Origin: Hordeum vulgare subsp. vulgare
Lineage: Eukaryota; Streptophyta; Magnoliopsida; Poales; Poaceae
DNA: 64,000 bases
Assembly (NCBI RefSeq): GCF_904849725.1
Contig: NC_058524.1
Location: 506,276,263 to 506,340,262, forward strand
Direction: 5' to 3'
This document shows positions 19,879 to 30,290 of this stretch, in pieces. Below the pieces are notes generated by a model that did not search any database, had not been told where the DNA came from, and saw only the letters and a list, made by a program, of their open reading frames with translations. Every line of letters starts with the position of its first letter. Position 1 is the first letter of the stretch. Made by a program: the position numbers and the translations under genes.

Positions 19879-19880
19879 AC

Positions 19881-21386
19881 TGATACGTCTCCAACGTATC
19901 TATAATTTTTGATTGTTCCATGATATTATCTTGTCAAACTTTGGATGTTTTGTATGCCTTTTATATCATTTTTGGGACTAACTTATTAACTCAGTGCCAA
20001 GTGCCAGTTCCTGTTTTTTCCGTGTTTTTGACCCTTTTCAGAGGAGAATATTAAACGGAGTCCAAACGGAATAAAACCTCCGAAAAGATTTTTTCCGGAA
20101 CAGAAGATACGCAGGGAGCTTGAGAACCAAGGCAGAGGGCGCCAGGGGAGGCCACAAGCCCCTTAGCCGCGGCCTAGGGGGGGCGCCTAGCAAGCTTGTG
20201 GGCCCCCTGTGGCTCCTCTACCCTACTTCTTCCGCCTATAAATCCCTGAAAAATCCAAAACCATGGGAGAGAGCCACGAAAATACTTTTCTGCCGCCGCA
20301 AGCTTCTGTCTCCGCAAGAACCCATCTGGGGCACGTTCTGGTGCCTTGCCGGAGGGGGATTCGGATACGGAGGGCTTCTTCATCAACATCATTGCCTCTC
20401 CGATGATGCGTGAGTAGTTCACCATAGACCTTCGGGTCCATAGCTAGTAGCTAGATGGCTTCTTCTCTCTCTTGGATCTTCAATAGAAAGTTCTCCGTTA
20501 TCTTCATGGAGATCTATCCGATGTAATCTTCTTTTGCGGTGTGTTTGTCGAGATCCGATGAATTGGATTTATGATCATATTATCTATGAATCTTATTTGA
20601 GTTTCTTCTGATCTCTTATATGCATGATTTCATATCCTTGTATTTCTCTTCAAGTTGTGGGTTTTGTTTGGCCAACTTGATCTATGATTCTTGCAATGGG
20701 AGAAGTGCTTGGTTTTGGGTTCATACCGTGCGGTGACCTCACCCAGTGATAGAAGGGGTAGCGAGGCACGCATCGTGTTGTTGCCATCAAGGGTAAAAAG
20801 ATGGGGTTTATATCTATTGCATGAATTTATCCCTCTACATCATGTCATCTTGCTTAAGGCGTTACTCTGTTTGTCATGAACTCAATACACTAGATGCATG
20901 CTGGATAGCGGTCGATGTGTGGAGTAATAGTAGTAGATTCAGAAAGTATCGGTCTACTTGTCTCGAACGTGATGCCTATATGTATGATCATTGCCTTAGA
21001 TATCGTCATGACTTTGCGCGGTTCTATCAATTGCTCGACAGTAATTCGTTCACCCACCGTAATATTTGCTATCTTGAGAGAAGCCTCTAGTGAACACTAT
21101 GGCCCCCGAGTCTACTTCACATCATATTTTCAGTCCTACAATTTTACTTCGTTGCACTTTCCGCCTTCAGATCTCACCTTGCAATCAATCGTGAAGGGAT
21201 TGAAAACCCCTTTGTAGCGTTGGGTGCAAGTTTGCTGTTTTTGCGCGGGTACTTTAGAGATTTGGCTTGATACTCCTACTGGATTGATACCTTGGTTCTC
21301 AAACTGAGGGAAATAATTACTGCCACTGTGCTGCATCACCCTTTCCTCTTCAAGGGAAAAAACCAACGCAAGCTCAAGAGGTAGCA
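19881..21386 (+). repeat. 5' LTR of Gypsy element X
   Basis: A 1506-bp LTR. A TATA-like TATAAAT lies at 20237-20243. Several ORFs up to about 100 aa are conserved in the 3' LTR only because the LTRs are copies of one another. Confidence 0.93.
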
Positions 21387-21397
21387 AGAAGAATTTC

Positions 21398-21474
21398 TCG
21401 CGCCGTTGCCGGGGAGGATCAAGCCAGGAATAGTCTCCCGTCAACGTGCCAATATCTGGCGCCGTTGCCGGGGA
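21398..21474 (+). promoter_or_regulatory. Primer-binding site(s) of X, tRNA-Asp type, duplicated
   Basis: TGGCGCCGTTGCCGGGGA at 21457-21474 is the complement of the 3' end of plant tRNA-Asp(GUC), including CCA. A second copy with one mismatch, TCGCGCCGTTGCCGGGGA, lies at 21398-21415, 11 nt after the LTR. The near copy has the usual position; the far copy has the perfect sequence. Confidence 0.8.
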
Positions 21475-21660
21475 GCATCAAGTGAAGTTTATCCAAGTAA
21501 GTATCGCAAACTCAACTCTTGCATTTAGTTTTTTTTGCCTCTCGTTTTCCTCTCCCCCACTTCTGAAAACACAAAAATTTACAAAAATATTTGCCTTTTT
21601 CGTTCGCCCTTTTCTTTCGCTTGCTTTTTGTTTGCTTGTCTGCTTGCTGACGTCACCATG

Positions 21661-21807
21661 ACTGAAAACACCAAACTTTGTGACTTCTCGAATACTAATA
21701 ATAATGATTTTATTAGTACTCCGATTGCTCCCGCCACTAGTGCAGAATCATATGAAATCAATGCTGCTTTGCTGAATCTTGTTATGAAAGAGCAATTCTC
21801 CGGCCTT
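21661..21807 (+). pseudogene. gag: gag of X, N-terminal part, cut by the CACTA element
   Basis: The start codon opens MTENTKLCDFSNTNNND, and the frame is uninterrupted until KEQFSGL, whose CTT Leu codon at 21805-21807 is exactly the CACTA target duplication. The second duplicate at 27206-27208 continues in the same frame (HSEDAASHLNTF). Gag would form the particle that packages element RNA. Confidence 0.85.
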
Positions 21808-22139
21808 CACTACAAGAAATATGCTCATACATGACGTTTTTAAGATGTCGTTGATGAATTCGTCATAAATCTATGACGATTTCACCCAAAATCATCATAA
21901 ACCGTTTGTGGGGATCAAATCTACATATAAATTATGACGATGTGAGTCAAAATTGTTGTAACCGCATAAGATGAGATCGTCATAACTTGTACGACGATTA
22001 CAAAAATGTCGTAACATGTTCTAACCAATCAGAACTCTTCCCACGGATCAATGACATGGCAACCATCCATCCATCCATCTATCTCATCATCTCACATCCA
22101 TCCATCCATGTATTTACAGAAAAAAAAGAAAAAAATAAA

Positions 22140-22390
22140 ACCCCACCCACAACCCAAACCCTAGCTCAGACCCCTCCCTCCTCCCCATCTCCTCGCCGCC
22201 GCCACCTCCTCCCCGTCCCCGCCCCCCTCCCGATCCAGTCCTCCCTCCTCCCCATCTCCGACGACGCCGCCCAGGCCAAGGGTCCCAACACCACCGCCGC
22301 CGCCCCCACCTGGTGCTCTGCCGGCAGCCGCTCCCTGAACCTGAGGAGCTACACGCCCTCCCGTCGGTGGTGTCGATGTTGCCCTCGGTG
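22140..22390 (+). other. GC-rich captured sequence inside the CACTA element
   Basis: A CCATCC tetranucleotide-like run (22060-22112) is followed by CCTC/CCGCC-rich DNA resembling a cereal 5' UTR or N-terminal coding region. Open frames on both strands (including a Gly-rich 115-aa minus frame) are low complexity. I read it as the upstream part of the LRR-gene fragment that follows. Confidence 0.45.
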
Positions 22391-22688
22391 GCGGACGGAG
22401 GGGGTGATGGGGATGAGGAGCTGACGGCGAAGTCATCTCTAGCAGCTCTACCTTGAGGGAAACGCGCTCGCCAGCGGCCTCGAGTTCCTGGAGGCCATGG
22501 TGATCCACGACATGGGGCGGATCGGGGGCGCCATCCCGAGCACCCTCTCGCGGCTCACGCGCCTCTAGCAGCTCTACCTCGAGGGCAACACGCTCGCCGG
22601 CGGGGTACCCGGGAAGGTGCTGTCCAGGATGAGCTCCCTCCGCTACCTCTCGCTCGCAGGCAACCGGCTGGAGGGCATGCTGATATAA
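22390..22688 (+). pseudogene. Leucine-rich-repeat protein gene fragment (PII-2-like)
   Basis: Plus-strand frames encode LRR units: LQQLYLEGN (from about 22441), FLEAMVIHDMGRIGGAIPST, LSRLTRL, QLYLEGNTLAGGVPGK and SLRYLSLAGNRLEGML. The LxxLxLxGNxLxGxIP pattern and the lead-in VIHDMGRIGGAIP resemble plant secreted or membrane LRR proteins related to PIRIFORMOSPORA INDICA-INSENSITIVE 2. TAG replaces a codon before QLYLEGN (near 22567), the frame ends with TAA at about 22686, and no signal peptide or later repeats follow. The segment is a captured, dead piece inside the CACTA element. The family is likely and the exact parent gene unknown. Confidence 0.65.
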
Positions 22689-23493
22689 GATTACCTAATA
22701 TTTTATCTGATGTGCAGATGTGGATCACATTCACTTTGTGCTGGAAAGGAAAACCTCCGTCAGATATCCTCAGATTCACTAACTGTCGGATGTGGATGGA
22801 CTGCAATGCAGAGAAAATACGGGGGTGGAGACCCAATATTTAATTAAGGTAATCAACAGAGTGTTGGATTTTACATGAGCTATTCGACAACTTATGGAGA
22901 AATAAATATAGGAGTAGCTGTTAAAATACAATCCCAATCGCGAACCGTGTATCTTGCATTGTAGAGTACTATTATTACAATGGTACTGACCGTTGATCAG
23001 TGATTATTCATACATCTCCAGACCTAGTACGGACTCAAATTATCGAACGCAGTGTCGGCAGAGTATATATATATGCCAGTCCCTGAATGTTAACAGAGTA
23101 TGGTAGTCCCTCCTATGATTTATTACAGCATAGGTTCATTCTCATATGAGAAGAACGTCTTTGGCCTGTACAGGGAGATTCTCGGGGACGAGATGTTGTT
23201 CAGGCTCAACCAACTCGACCGTTGGTTGCCCTCGCCGGCGACTTCTCCCTTTCCTCCTCTAATTGCGCAATGGAGTTGCCATTCAAGTAGTAGGAATAGC
23301 TTGTGCTCAGAAACTGTTTTGATTTGAAATCATCTTCTAAAGATAGAATTAGAGGCAGGGCTACGATGCTTTTTAGATAGTCCAACAATCGTCTTTTGTA
23401 AGTGACATAATATAGTTTAGTTTGTTGATCGACCCTACTGAGACCCCTGTATTTCTCAAGTTAGAAATCCATTAAACTAGCTAAGCAAACTAG

Positions 23494-23520
23494 TACTCCC
23501 TCAGTATCAAAATATAAGAT
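23494..23520. mobile_element. Truncated Stowaway-like terminus
   Basis: TA followed by CTCCCTCAGTATCAAAATATAAG matches one Stowaway end, but no matching right end with a TA duplication is found within several hundred bases. It is followed by repeated GAAGTCCTATAACACGAAG words (23550-23615). Confidence 0.55.
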
Positions 23521-25218
23521 GCTTTTTGCCTTTTTGACACTAGGTAATATCCGAAGTCCTATAACACGAAGCTACCGTTCCTTTTTGACACGAAGTCCTA
23601 TAACACGAAGTCCTATAAAAAATTATACGAATGTGAATATTGGCCATTCGGCTTTTTTTGCCTATTTCTCGGATAAGCAGTTTACCGAGTCTTCTCCGAT
23701 AGTAATGCCTATGTCATGTTCCTATTCACTCACAAGTTCCTGAATATCTATGATCTGAATATGCATAATTTTGATAAATTGGGCAGACACTCAGGAAAGT
23801 GCTCAGGAGATGGTGGAACAAGGCGTGGAGGCGCTGCGAGCTCAAGAGGCCATAGCTGCAGATGTTGGAGGTCGGGCTGGAGATAGCATTGATTGAGGTT
23901 GTGCTGCTCCTCGCCAGTTAATTACAGGTTGGTCAATAGTAGGGTGCTTTTGGCTCTTATTGGCCTGTAACATGGTCATCTATTATTAACCTGGATTAAT
24001 CTCGTCTGCCTTGATTTGACAATGATATGTGTGTTTGTCTGTCATCAAGCATTTAGAATGGAACTAGTGAGGTATTATTTGGAAATCTAGGATAAATGCC
24101 AAGGAGCTAGTTGTTATTTTGGCTCTGAATCGAATGGTTGATGTTGCGTTAGGCAAAACTAGGCGCGACACTGTTTTATTTCTTCCTACTCAAAAGTAAA
24201 AAGTGAATTTGGTGGATCTAGTATGGGAGATTATTCTTTGAATCTGCATATCTTTTGTGAAATATGTCATATGCAAACATCTCACCGCGTTTCTCCTAGT
24301 TCTCTTTAACTTTAATTGTTTCTTTGCACGCTTAAAAAAGGTTTATTTTCCTTTTAGAAGTTTGCTGTGTATCAGAACATGTTTGTGGACTTTAACTACT
24401 GTATTCCAGATTATGCTACCAACCAAAATCAAATAATTAATTCAAATACTCCAGTGTTAGTTGCGATTACAGTGCAACAAAACAAACAACATCAACAACA
24501 TGAATCTTGATGCAGTTTAGATGGTTTATCATGTGCAGATAGCCAAATACATGCAGGCTGTGGCGCCCATCAGAAAATAATGATGATAGTGCTACTGTGA
24601 CTTTTCTTTAGATTTTTACCAGCCAGTACCAAGAGAACATGCTAGTGAGCGACTACTGACAACCTTATGCACATGTAACGAGCATTTACCTATCAAGCAG
24701 CTGCTAGCGATTGCCTATACGTGCATCAACATCATTAATCTCTTTCTCTAATTTCTGAAGCATAACATCAACCTGAAAATGCAGCAAAATAGAATGTAAA
24801 CATTAGCCCTTTAGTATAACATGATTAGAGCTCCGAAACACATGGGTTTTGTTTTGGCATGCTTGTTTACTTTTTCTTGTTATCTTTAGTTATCTACTAC
24901 TCAATTATGCACAACAACACAAGAGGTTGTTTCAAAGCTAGGTCAGAACTTAGAACAGTTCCTGTCATAATTCAAATGATACCTCTGTGCCATTCAGTAC
25001 GAGGCCAGAAAGTGCAGACAAGAAAGTTGAAGGTTTCTATCACTAGTATACCTGAAGTAAATTTTATCTCTTCTCCAACAAAGCACAAAATAATCCAACC
25101 ATGTTTGCTTCTCTAGTAGTTCGCCGGAGATGCTTTTGTGGGGCAAAGGGCGTGACATGTGTGGGGTTGTAGTCACCTATTCATATGCTTGTAAATAAAT
25201 TTTCTCAGTATACATTCA

Positions 25219-25330
25219 GATTTTCCTGCTGCTGCTGGTGTCCTACTTCTCTCAGTCTGTTTTCCCACGATTTTCCTGCTGCTGCTGGTGTCCTATTTCA
25301 GATTTTCCTCCTGCTGCTAGTGTCCTACTT
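25219..25330. repeat. Short tandem repeat with TTTTCCTGCTGCTGCTGGTG core
   Basis: Three copies of a unit containing GATTTTCC(T/G)GCTGCTGCTGGTGTCCTA at about 25219, 25269 and 25300, with CTTCTCTCA linkers. Spacing is irregular (about 50 and 31 bp). Confidence 0.75.
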
Positions 25331-27205
25331 CTCTCAAATTTTCTCAGTATCATTCATATAGGATCACAGCCTATTGCTCCTAATTCTCTCAGTCACATTT
25401 GTTTTTTGTACAATGAGGCTAAGTGCAGCAGTAAAACATCATTTTTTTCAGATAGTTATTGCTTCAGTATATTTACTTGGACCGCTTAATTATATTTTGT
25501 TGGGAAAAACACCACACACATGTTTCTTTTGAAAGACACAAACATGTCTTCATTGTTGACCTTCTAAATAGCACACCACCAATTTCTAGTTGTTGATTTG
25601 GCTAGCTGTGAGTGAGATTTATCATATATATCCTCTAGGTTCAGTTTTGAGTACAAATTAAACGCTCATGCTTGTTAGTACAACAGTGCAAGTCTGATTA
25701 GTTAACTATTTGAAAGATGCATGCTAGGGGCATATATGATTCTAGACTTCTAAAACTTTTTAGTCCCTTAGATACTTTTGGCTAGCTCATGTCACACTGT
25801 AAGCAATTCAATAATGTGATATCTGAAACTACTTACCATCTCTTACACGCAAGGTGCATGGAGGTAGGCTCAGCTTCGGCGTCTTCCATTGGACTGCCCC
25901 GCTGCTGCCGGCGACGCTGTTTGGCATCGGCACGGTGAGCTCCTCTCCCTCCTCTGCTCCGTGCCTCCTGTCCCCGGTTGCTCTGATGATCCTCATGGCC
26001 TTCGAGGCACGGTCATGGTGTGGGTCTATGGCCATCGTTCCATGGCTGTCTGGTTAGGCTGCTAGAGTCCTTTCATAGTCATCATGCCACTGTTTGTTTT
26101 TAAAGTTTGCTCGTTTCTCTGCTTACCATGCTAGATAACACTATCCAACCTGATGCAAACTTGCTGAATATATGTATGGGTAGTTCCTGGTGGTCACTTA
26201 TTATCCAAGGGAGTAGTTTTGGTACTTAACGAATGGTGTTTCAGCTAGCTTGCACCTCATCTAGCTACTCACTATTATTGTTACACCTGAGATGATATTT
26301 TGTTCTTCGAAAGACGTTTTACAATTTAGCATTGCCATCTAGTTCCTGCGCCTCAACAATACATTACTTTGTTTGTATGCAGGTATACTAGAGCCCATAA
26401 AAGCTGGTATCAGGGATGCAAAACTAGGAGTGGGGAAGCAAGAGCAGGATGACTTCTTCACAGCGAGTGCTAATTTCTGTATTTTCTTTTGAGATTCTTC
26501 CGGGTTGATGCTTCAGCTGTGAAAACTGGTATCTGATTGTCAACTGTGAATCAGATGAGTTATTGTATTATGTAAACCTGGAGATGTATTATGTGATGTT
26601 ATATGGTGGATGATTTTAATTCGACTTGGAGTTTTCTTGATTTGAATATGAAATAGTGCTGCATTTAATATTGGACAAATAATTGGTTGAAAAGGCCCAA
26701 TAAATAGAAATGAAATCAAGTTCTGGAAAAAAGTTGCTGAATTCAAAAATGAAAAAAGGACAAAACTGAAAGTGGACCAAATGTATTTGGACACTAAAAG
26801 GCTAGGGCCCAAAAAAAATCAAAAAATAAAAACTAAAAGTGGCTATAAATGGGCTAAGGCCCCAAAAGAAGCCCCCAAAAATAAAACCAGCCCATGTGAT
26901 CAATTGAAATGGGTTGGGCTGATTTCAACTATGACGTTTTGATTTCGTCGTAAATTTGCCACGTAGGAGTGCCATGTAGGACTGGGTTAGATTGTCAACG
27001 ACGATTTAGGATCGTCGTAAAGGTTACGACGATCCATGAATCATCGTAAAAGTTACGACGATTTTGATCAAAACGTCGCTGCTGTTCGTTTGTGACGCTC
27101 CGTTTTCGATGCTTGGTTTTTCGTCGTGAGATCGTCATAAACTAAAAACCGTGACGATGTAGCGACGAAAATATAGCGTCATGTATTAGCATATTCCATG
27201 TAGTG

Positions 27206-28532
27206 CTTCATAGTGAAGATGCCGCATCCCATCTTAATACCTTCATTGACTTATGCGATATGCAAAAAAAGAAAGATGTGGATAATTATGTGATTAAATT
27301 GAAGCTGTTTCCATTCTCATTGCGAGATCGAGCAAAAACTTGGTTTTCATCTTTGCCCAAAAATAGTATTGATTCTTGGAACAAGTGCAAAGATGCTTAT
27401 ATATCCAAGTATTTTCCACCGGCTAAGATTACCTCTCTCCGTAATGATATCATGAATTTTAAGCAACTAGATCATGAACATGTTGCACAATCTTGGGAGA
27501 GAATGAAATTGATGAATAGAAATTGTCCCGCTCATGGCTGGAGTCTTTGGATGATTATACAAATCTTCTATGCTGGTTTGAATTTTGCTTCTAGAAATAT
27601 CTTGGACTCCGCCTCCGGTGGAACTTTCACGGAAATCACATTAGGAGAAGCCACAAAACTCCTAGACAATATCATGACAAACTATTCTCAGTGGCACACT
27701 GAAAGGTCACCTACTAGTAGGAAAGTGCACGCTATAGAAGAAATTAACTCGTTGAGTGCTAAGATGGATGAGTTAATGAAATTGTTTGCTAGTAAAGGTG
27801 CTCCTTTAGATCCAAATTATATGCCCTTGTCTTCCTTGATTGAGAGTAGCAATGAAAGCTTGGATGTTAATTTTGTTGGTAGGAATAATTTTGGCAACAA
27901 CAATGCTTTTAGAGGAAACTATATTCCTAGGCCTTTTCCTAGTAATCCCTCTAATAACTTTGGCAAGTCCTACAACAATGCTCATGGAAATTACAATAAA
28001 TTACCCTCTGATCTAGAGAGTAATATTAAAGAGTTTATCAACTCGCAAAAAGATTTTCAATGCGTCCATAGAAGAAAAACTACTCAAAATTGATGATTTG
28101 GCTAGGAGCGTTGATAGAATGTCTCTTGATATTGATGCTTTGAAAGTTAGATGTGCTCCTCCAAAGATCAATAGGGATGAAACTTTGAAAGCTATGCATG
28201 TTTCCATGAATGAGAGTAAATAAAGAACCACCCAAATTCGTGCTAGACATGAATGGCTTAAAAAGGCGTGTTCTCGTGATGAGAATCGCGAAGATCTTAA
28301 AGTGCTTGGTGTGACTCCCATTGAATCCTTGTTTTCTAGTGTCAAACCTAATGATGATGGGGCTGGATATGAATCCACTTTGGATGAAAAACGCCCCAAT
28401 GATTCGGAGTCCATCTATCTTGATGCTAAAAGCATTGAAAGTGGAGTAGAGGATATCAAAACTTTGAGTAGTAATGAAACTACTACTTTGGATTTCAAGG
28501 AATTCAATTATGGTAGTTGCTCTTTGATTTAA
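27206..28532 (+). pseudogene. gag: gag of X, main part (broken)
   Basis: Continues the gag frame from 21807. The capsid-type segment VIKLKLFPFSLRDRAKTWF ... KDAYISKYFPPAKI is the plant Ty3/Gypsy retrotransposon gag core. It is followed by helices and an Asn-rich tract (about 27880-27995). An extra base near 28059 shifts the frame and ends it at about 28093. The alternative frame carries on the expected sequence (EEKLLKIDDLAR, APPKINRDETLKAM) to a TAA near 28219 and then to a TAA at 28530-28532. No CCHC knuckle was found in the surviving frames. The gene is dead as it stands. Confidence 0.85.
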
Positions 28533-29007
28533 TGTATTTCCTTGATGCAATCCATGCTAAACTCTCCCCACGCTTATAGCCAAAACAAGGCCTTTACCGA
28601 TCATATCGTCGTTGCTATGATTAAATCTCTTGAAGAGAAACTTGAATTGGAAGTTTCTATTCCTAGAAAACATCGTGATGAGTGAGAACCTACTATTAAA
28701 ATCAAGATAAAAAACTATGAATGCAATGCTTTGTGTGATTTGGGTGTTAGTGTTTCCGCGATTCCAAAGTCTTTATGTTATGTTCTAAGCTTCAATGAGA
28801 TTGCTGAGTGCTCTCTTAATTTGCATCTTGCGGATTCTACTGTTAAGAAACCTATGGGAAGGATCAATGATGTTCTTATTATTGCAAATAGGAACTATGT
28901 AGCCGTAGATTTCATTATGCTTGATATTGATTGCAATCCTACATGTCCTATCATTCTTGGTAGACCTTTCCTAAGGACTATTGGTGCTGTCATCGATATG
29001 AAGGAAG
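28533..29007 (+). pseudogene. Aspartic protease region of X, cut by copia element B
   Basis: After further stops (near 28684), an open frame from about 28690 encodes NALCDLGVSVSAIPKSL, where D-L-G stands at the active-site position, then CPIILGRPFLRTIGAVIDMK, the conserved second half of plant retrotransposon proteases. The frame runs into copia element B at 29008 and resumes after it at 40153 (GNIRFQFPLKKGMEN), followed by a TAG. It would release gag from the polyprotein. No polymerase follows, which marks X as non-autonomous. Confidence 0.8.
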
Positions 29008-30290
29008 TGTTGGGGAACGTCGCATGGGAAACAAAAATTTTCCTACGCGCACGAAGACCTATCATGGTGATGTCCATCTACGAGAGGGGATTTCCGATCT
29101 ACATACCCTTGTAGATCGCACAGCAGGAAGCGTTTATAAACGCGGTTGATGTAGTGGAACGTCCTCACGTCCCTCGATCCACCCCGCGAACCGTCCCACG
29201 AACCGTCCCGCGATCCGTCCCACGACCCGCTCCGATCTAGTGCGGAACGGACGACACCTCCGCGTTCAGCACACGTACAGCTCGATGATGATCTCGGCCT
29301 TCTTGATCCAGCAAGAGAGATGGAGAGGTAGATGAGTTCTCCGGAAGCGTGACGGCGCTCCGGAGGTTGGTGGTGATCTATCTCAGCAGGGCTCCGCCCG
29401 AGCTCCGCAGAAATACGATCTAGAGGAAAAACCGTGGAGGTATGTGGTCGGGCTACCGTGGCAAAGTTGTCTCAAATCAGCCCTAATACCTCAGTATATA
29501 TAGGAGGGAGGGGAGGGACCTTGCCTTGAGTATCAAGGAGCCCCAAGGGGTCGGCCGAAGTGGGGGGAGGAGGATTCCTCCTCCAATCCTAGTGCAACTA
29601 GGATTGCAAGGTGTAGTCCTTCTCTATTTTCCCACTTCCCCCCTTTTTTTCTCTTTTCTCTTTGATTTTCTTTCTGTCCTGCGCAGGGGCCTTCTTGGGC
29701 TTTCCCACCATCCCACTAAGGGCTGGTGCAGCACCCCTAAGGCCTATGGGCTTCCGCGGGGTGGGCTGCCCCCCCCCCCCCGGTGAACATCCGGAACCCA
29801 TTCGTCACTCCCGGTACATTCCCCGTAATGCCGAAAACTTTCCGGTAATGAAATGAGGTCATGCTGTATATCAATATTTGTCTCCGGACCATTCCGAAAA
29901 CCCTCGCGACGTCCGTGATCTCATCCGGGACTCCAAACAACATTCAGTAACCAACCATATAACTCAAATACGCATAAAACAACGCCAAACCTTAAGTGTG
30001 CACACCATGCGGGTTCGAAAACTATGTAGACATGACCCGAGGGACTCCTCGGTCAATATCCAATAGCGGGACCTGGATGCCCATATTGGATCCTACATAT
30101 TCTACGAAGATCTTATCGTTTGAACCTCAGTGCCAAGGATTCATATAATCCTGTATGTCATTCCCTTTGTCCTTCGGTATGTTACTTGCCCGAGATTCGA
30201 TCGTCAGTATCCGCACACCTATTTCAATCTCGTTTACCGGCAAGTCTCTATACTCGTTCCGTAATACAAGATCCCGCAACTTACACTAAG
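29008..30290 (-). repeat. 3' LTR of copia element B, outer part
   Basis: Runs from the outer terminus to TTACACTAAG at 30281-30290, where it breaks. The missing inner part is found intact from 32748, starting with the same TTACACTAAG. A TATA-box region (GTATATATAGG) lies at 29494-29504. Confidence 0.88.

Larger units (their letters stand above)
18542..19880 (-). mobile_element. Gypsy element G1 fragment (LTR plus internal part)
   Basis: A minus-orientation LTR at 18542-19017 starts on the plus strand with TGTCGGTGTCAAAACCGG and ends AGGACA, giving TG...CA ends. To its right lies internal sequence with an antisense ORF. The LTR matches in type the LTR of element G2 (60690-61147), which lies in the opposite orientation. 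G1 is cut at 19880 by the insertion of Y and X. Its remainder would lie beyond Y, outside the window. Confidence 0.75.
22689..26929. other. CACTA interior, host-like DNA without a supported gene
   Basis: 22720-22830 has an exon-like, Cys- and Trp-rich frame with an upstream GTGCAG acceptor. 23100-23330 is open for 75 codons. 23790-23920 has a short Ala/Glu-rich frame. 25860-26060 is GC-rich and open for 67 codons. None could be assigned to a family. A truncated Stowaway end is at about 23496 and a short tandem repeat at 25219-25330. The remainder is AT-rich and intron-like. The interior may be a captured multi-exon locus that has decayed. Confidence 0.4.
21808..27205. mobile_element. CACTA DNA transposon, non-autonomous, with captured gene sequence
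   Basis: Terminal inverted repeats: left CACTACAAGAAATATGCTCA, right end (reverse complement) CACTACATGGAATATGCTAA, both running into ATACATGACG. The 3-bp duplication CTT is at 21805-21807 and 27206-27208. Subterminal regions (21830-22020 and 26930-27180) are full of short motifs in both orientations built on ACGACGAT, CGTCGTAA and CGTCATAA, the typical transposase-binding arrays of CACTA elements. No TNPA/TNPD-type transposase is recognisable in the 5.4 kb, so it is a non-autonomous derivative. The interior contains an LRR-gene fragment and other host-like sequence. Confidence 0.92.

Noticed and set aside
22161..22508. 115-codon Gly-rich minus-strand ORF in the CACTA element
   Set aside because: Antisense to the LRR fragment and low complexity.
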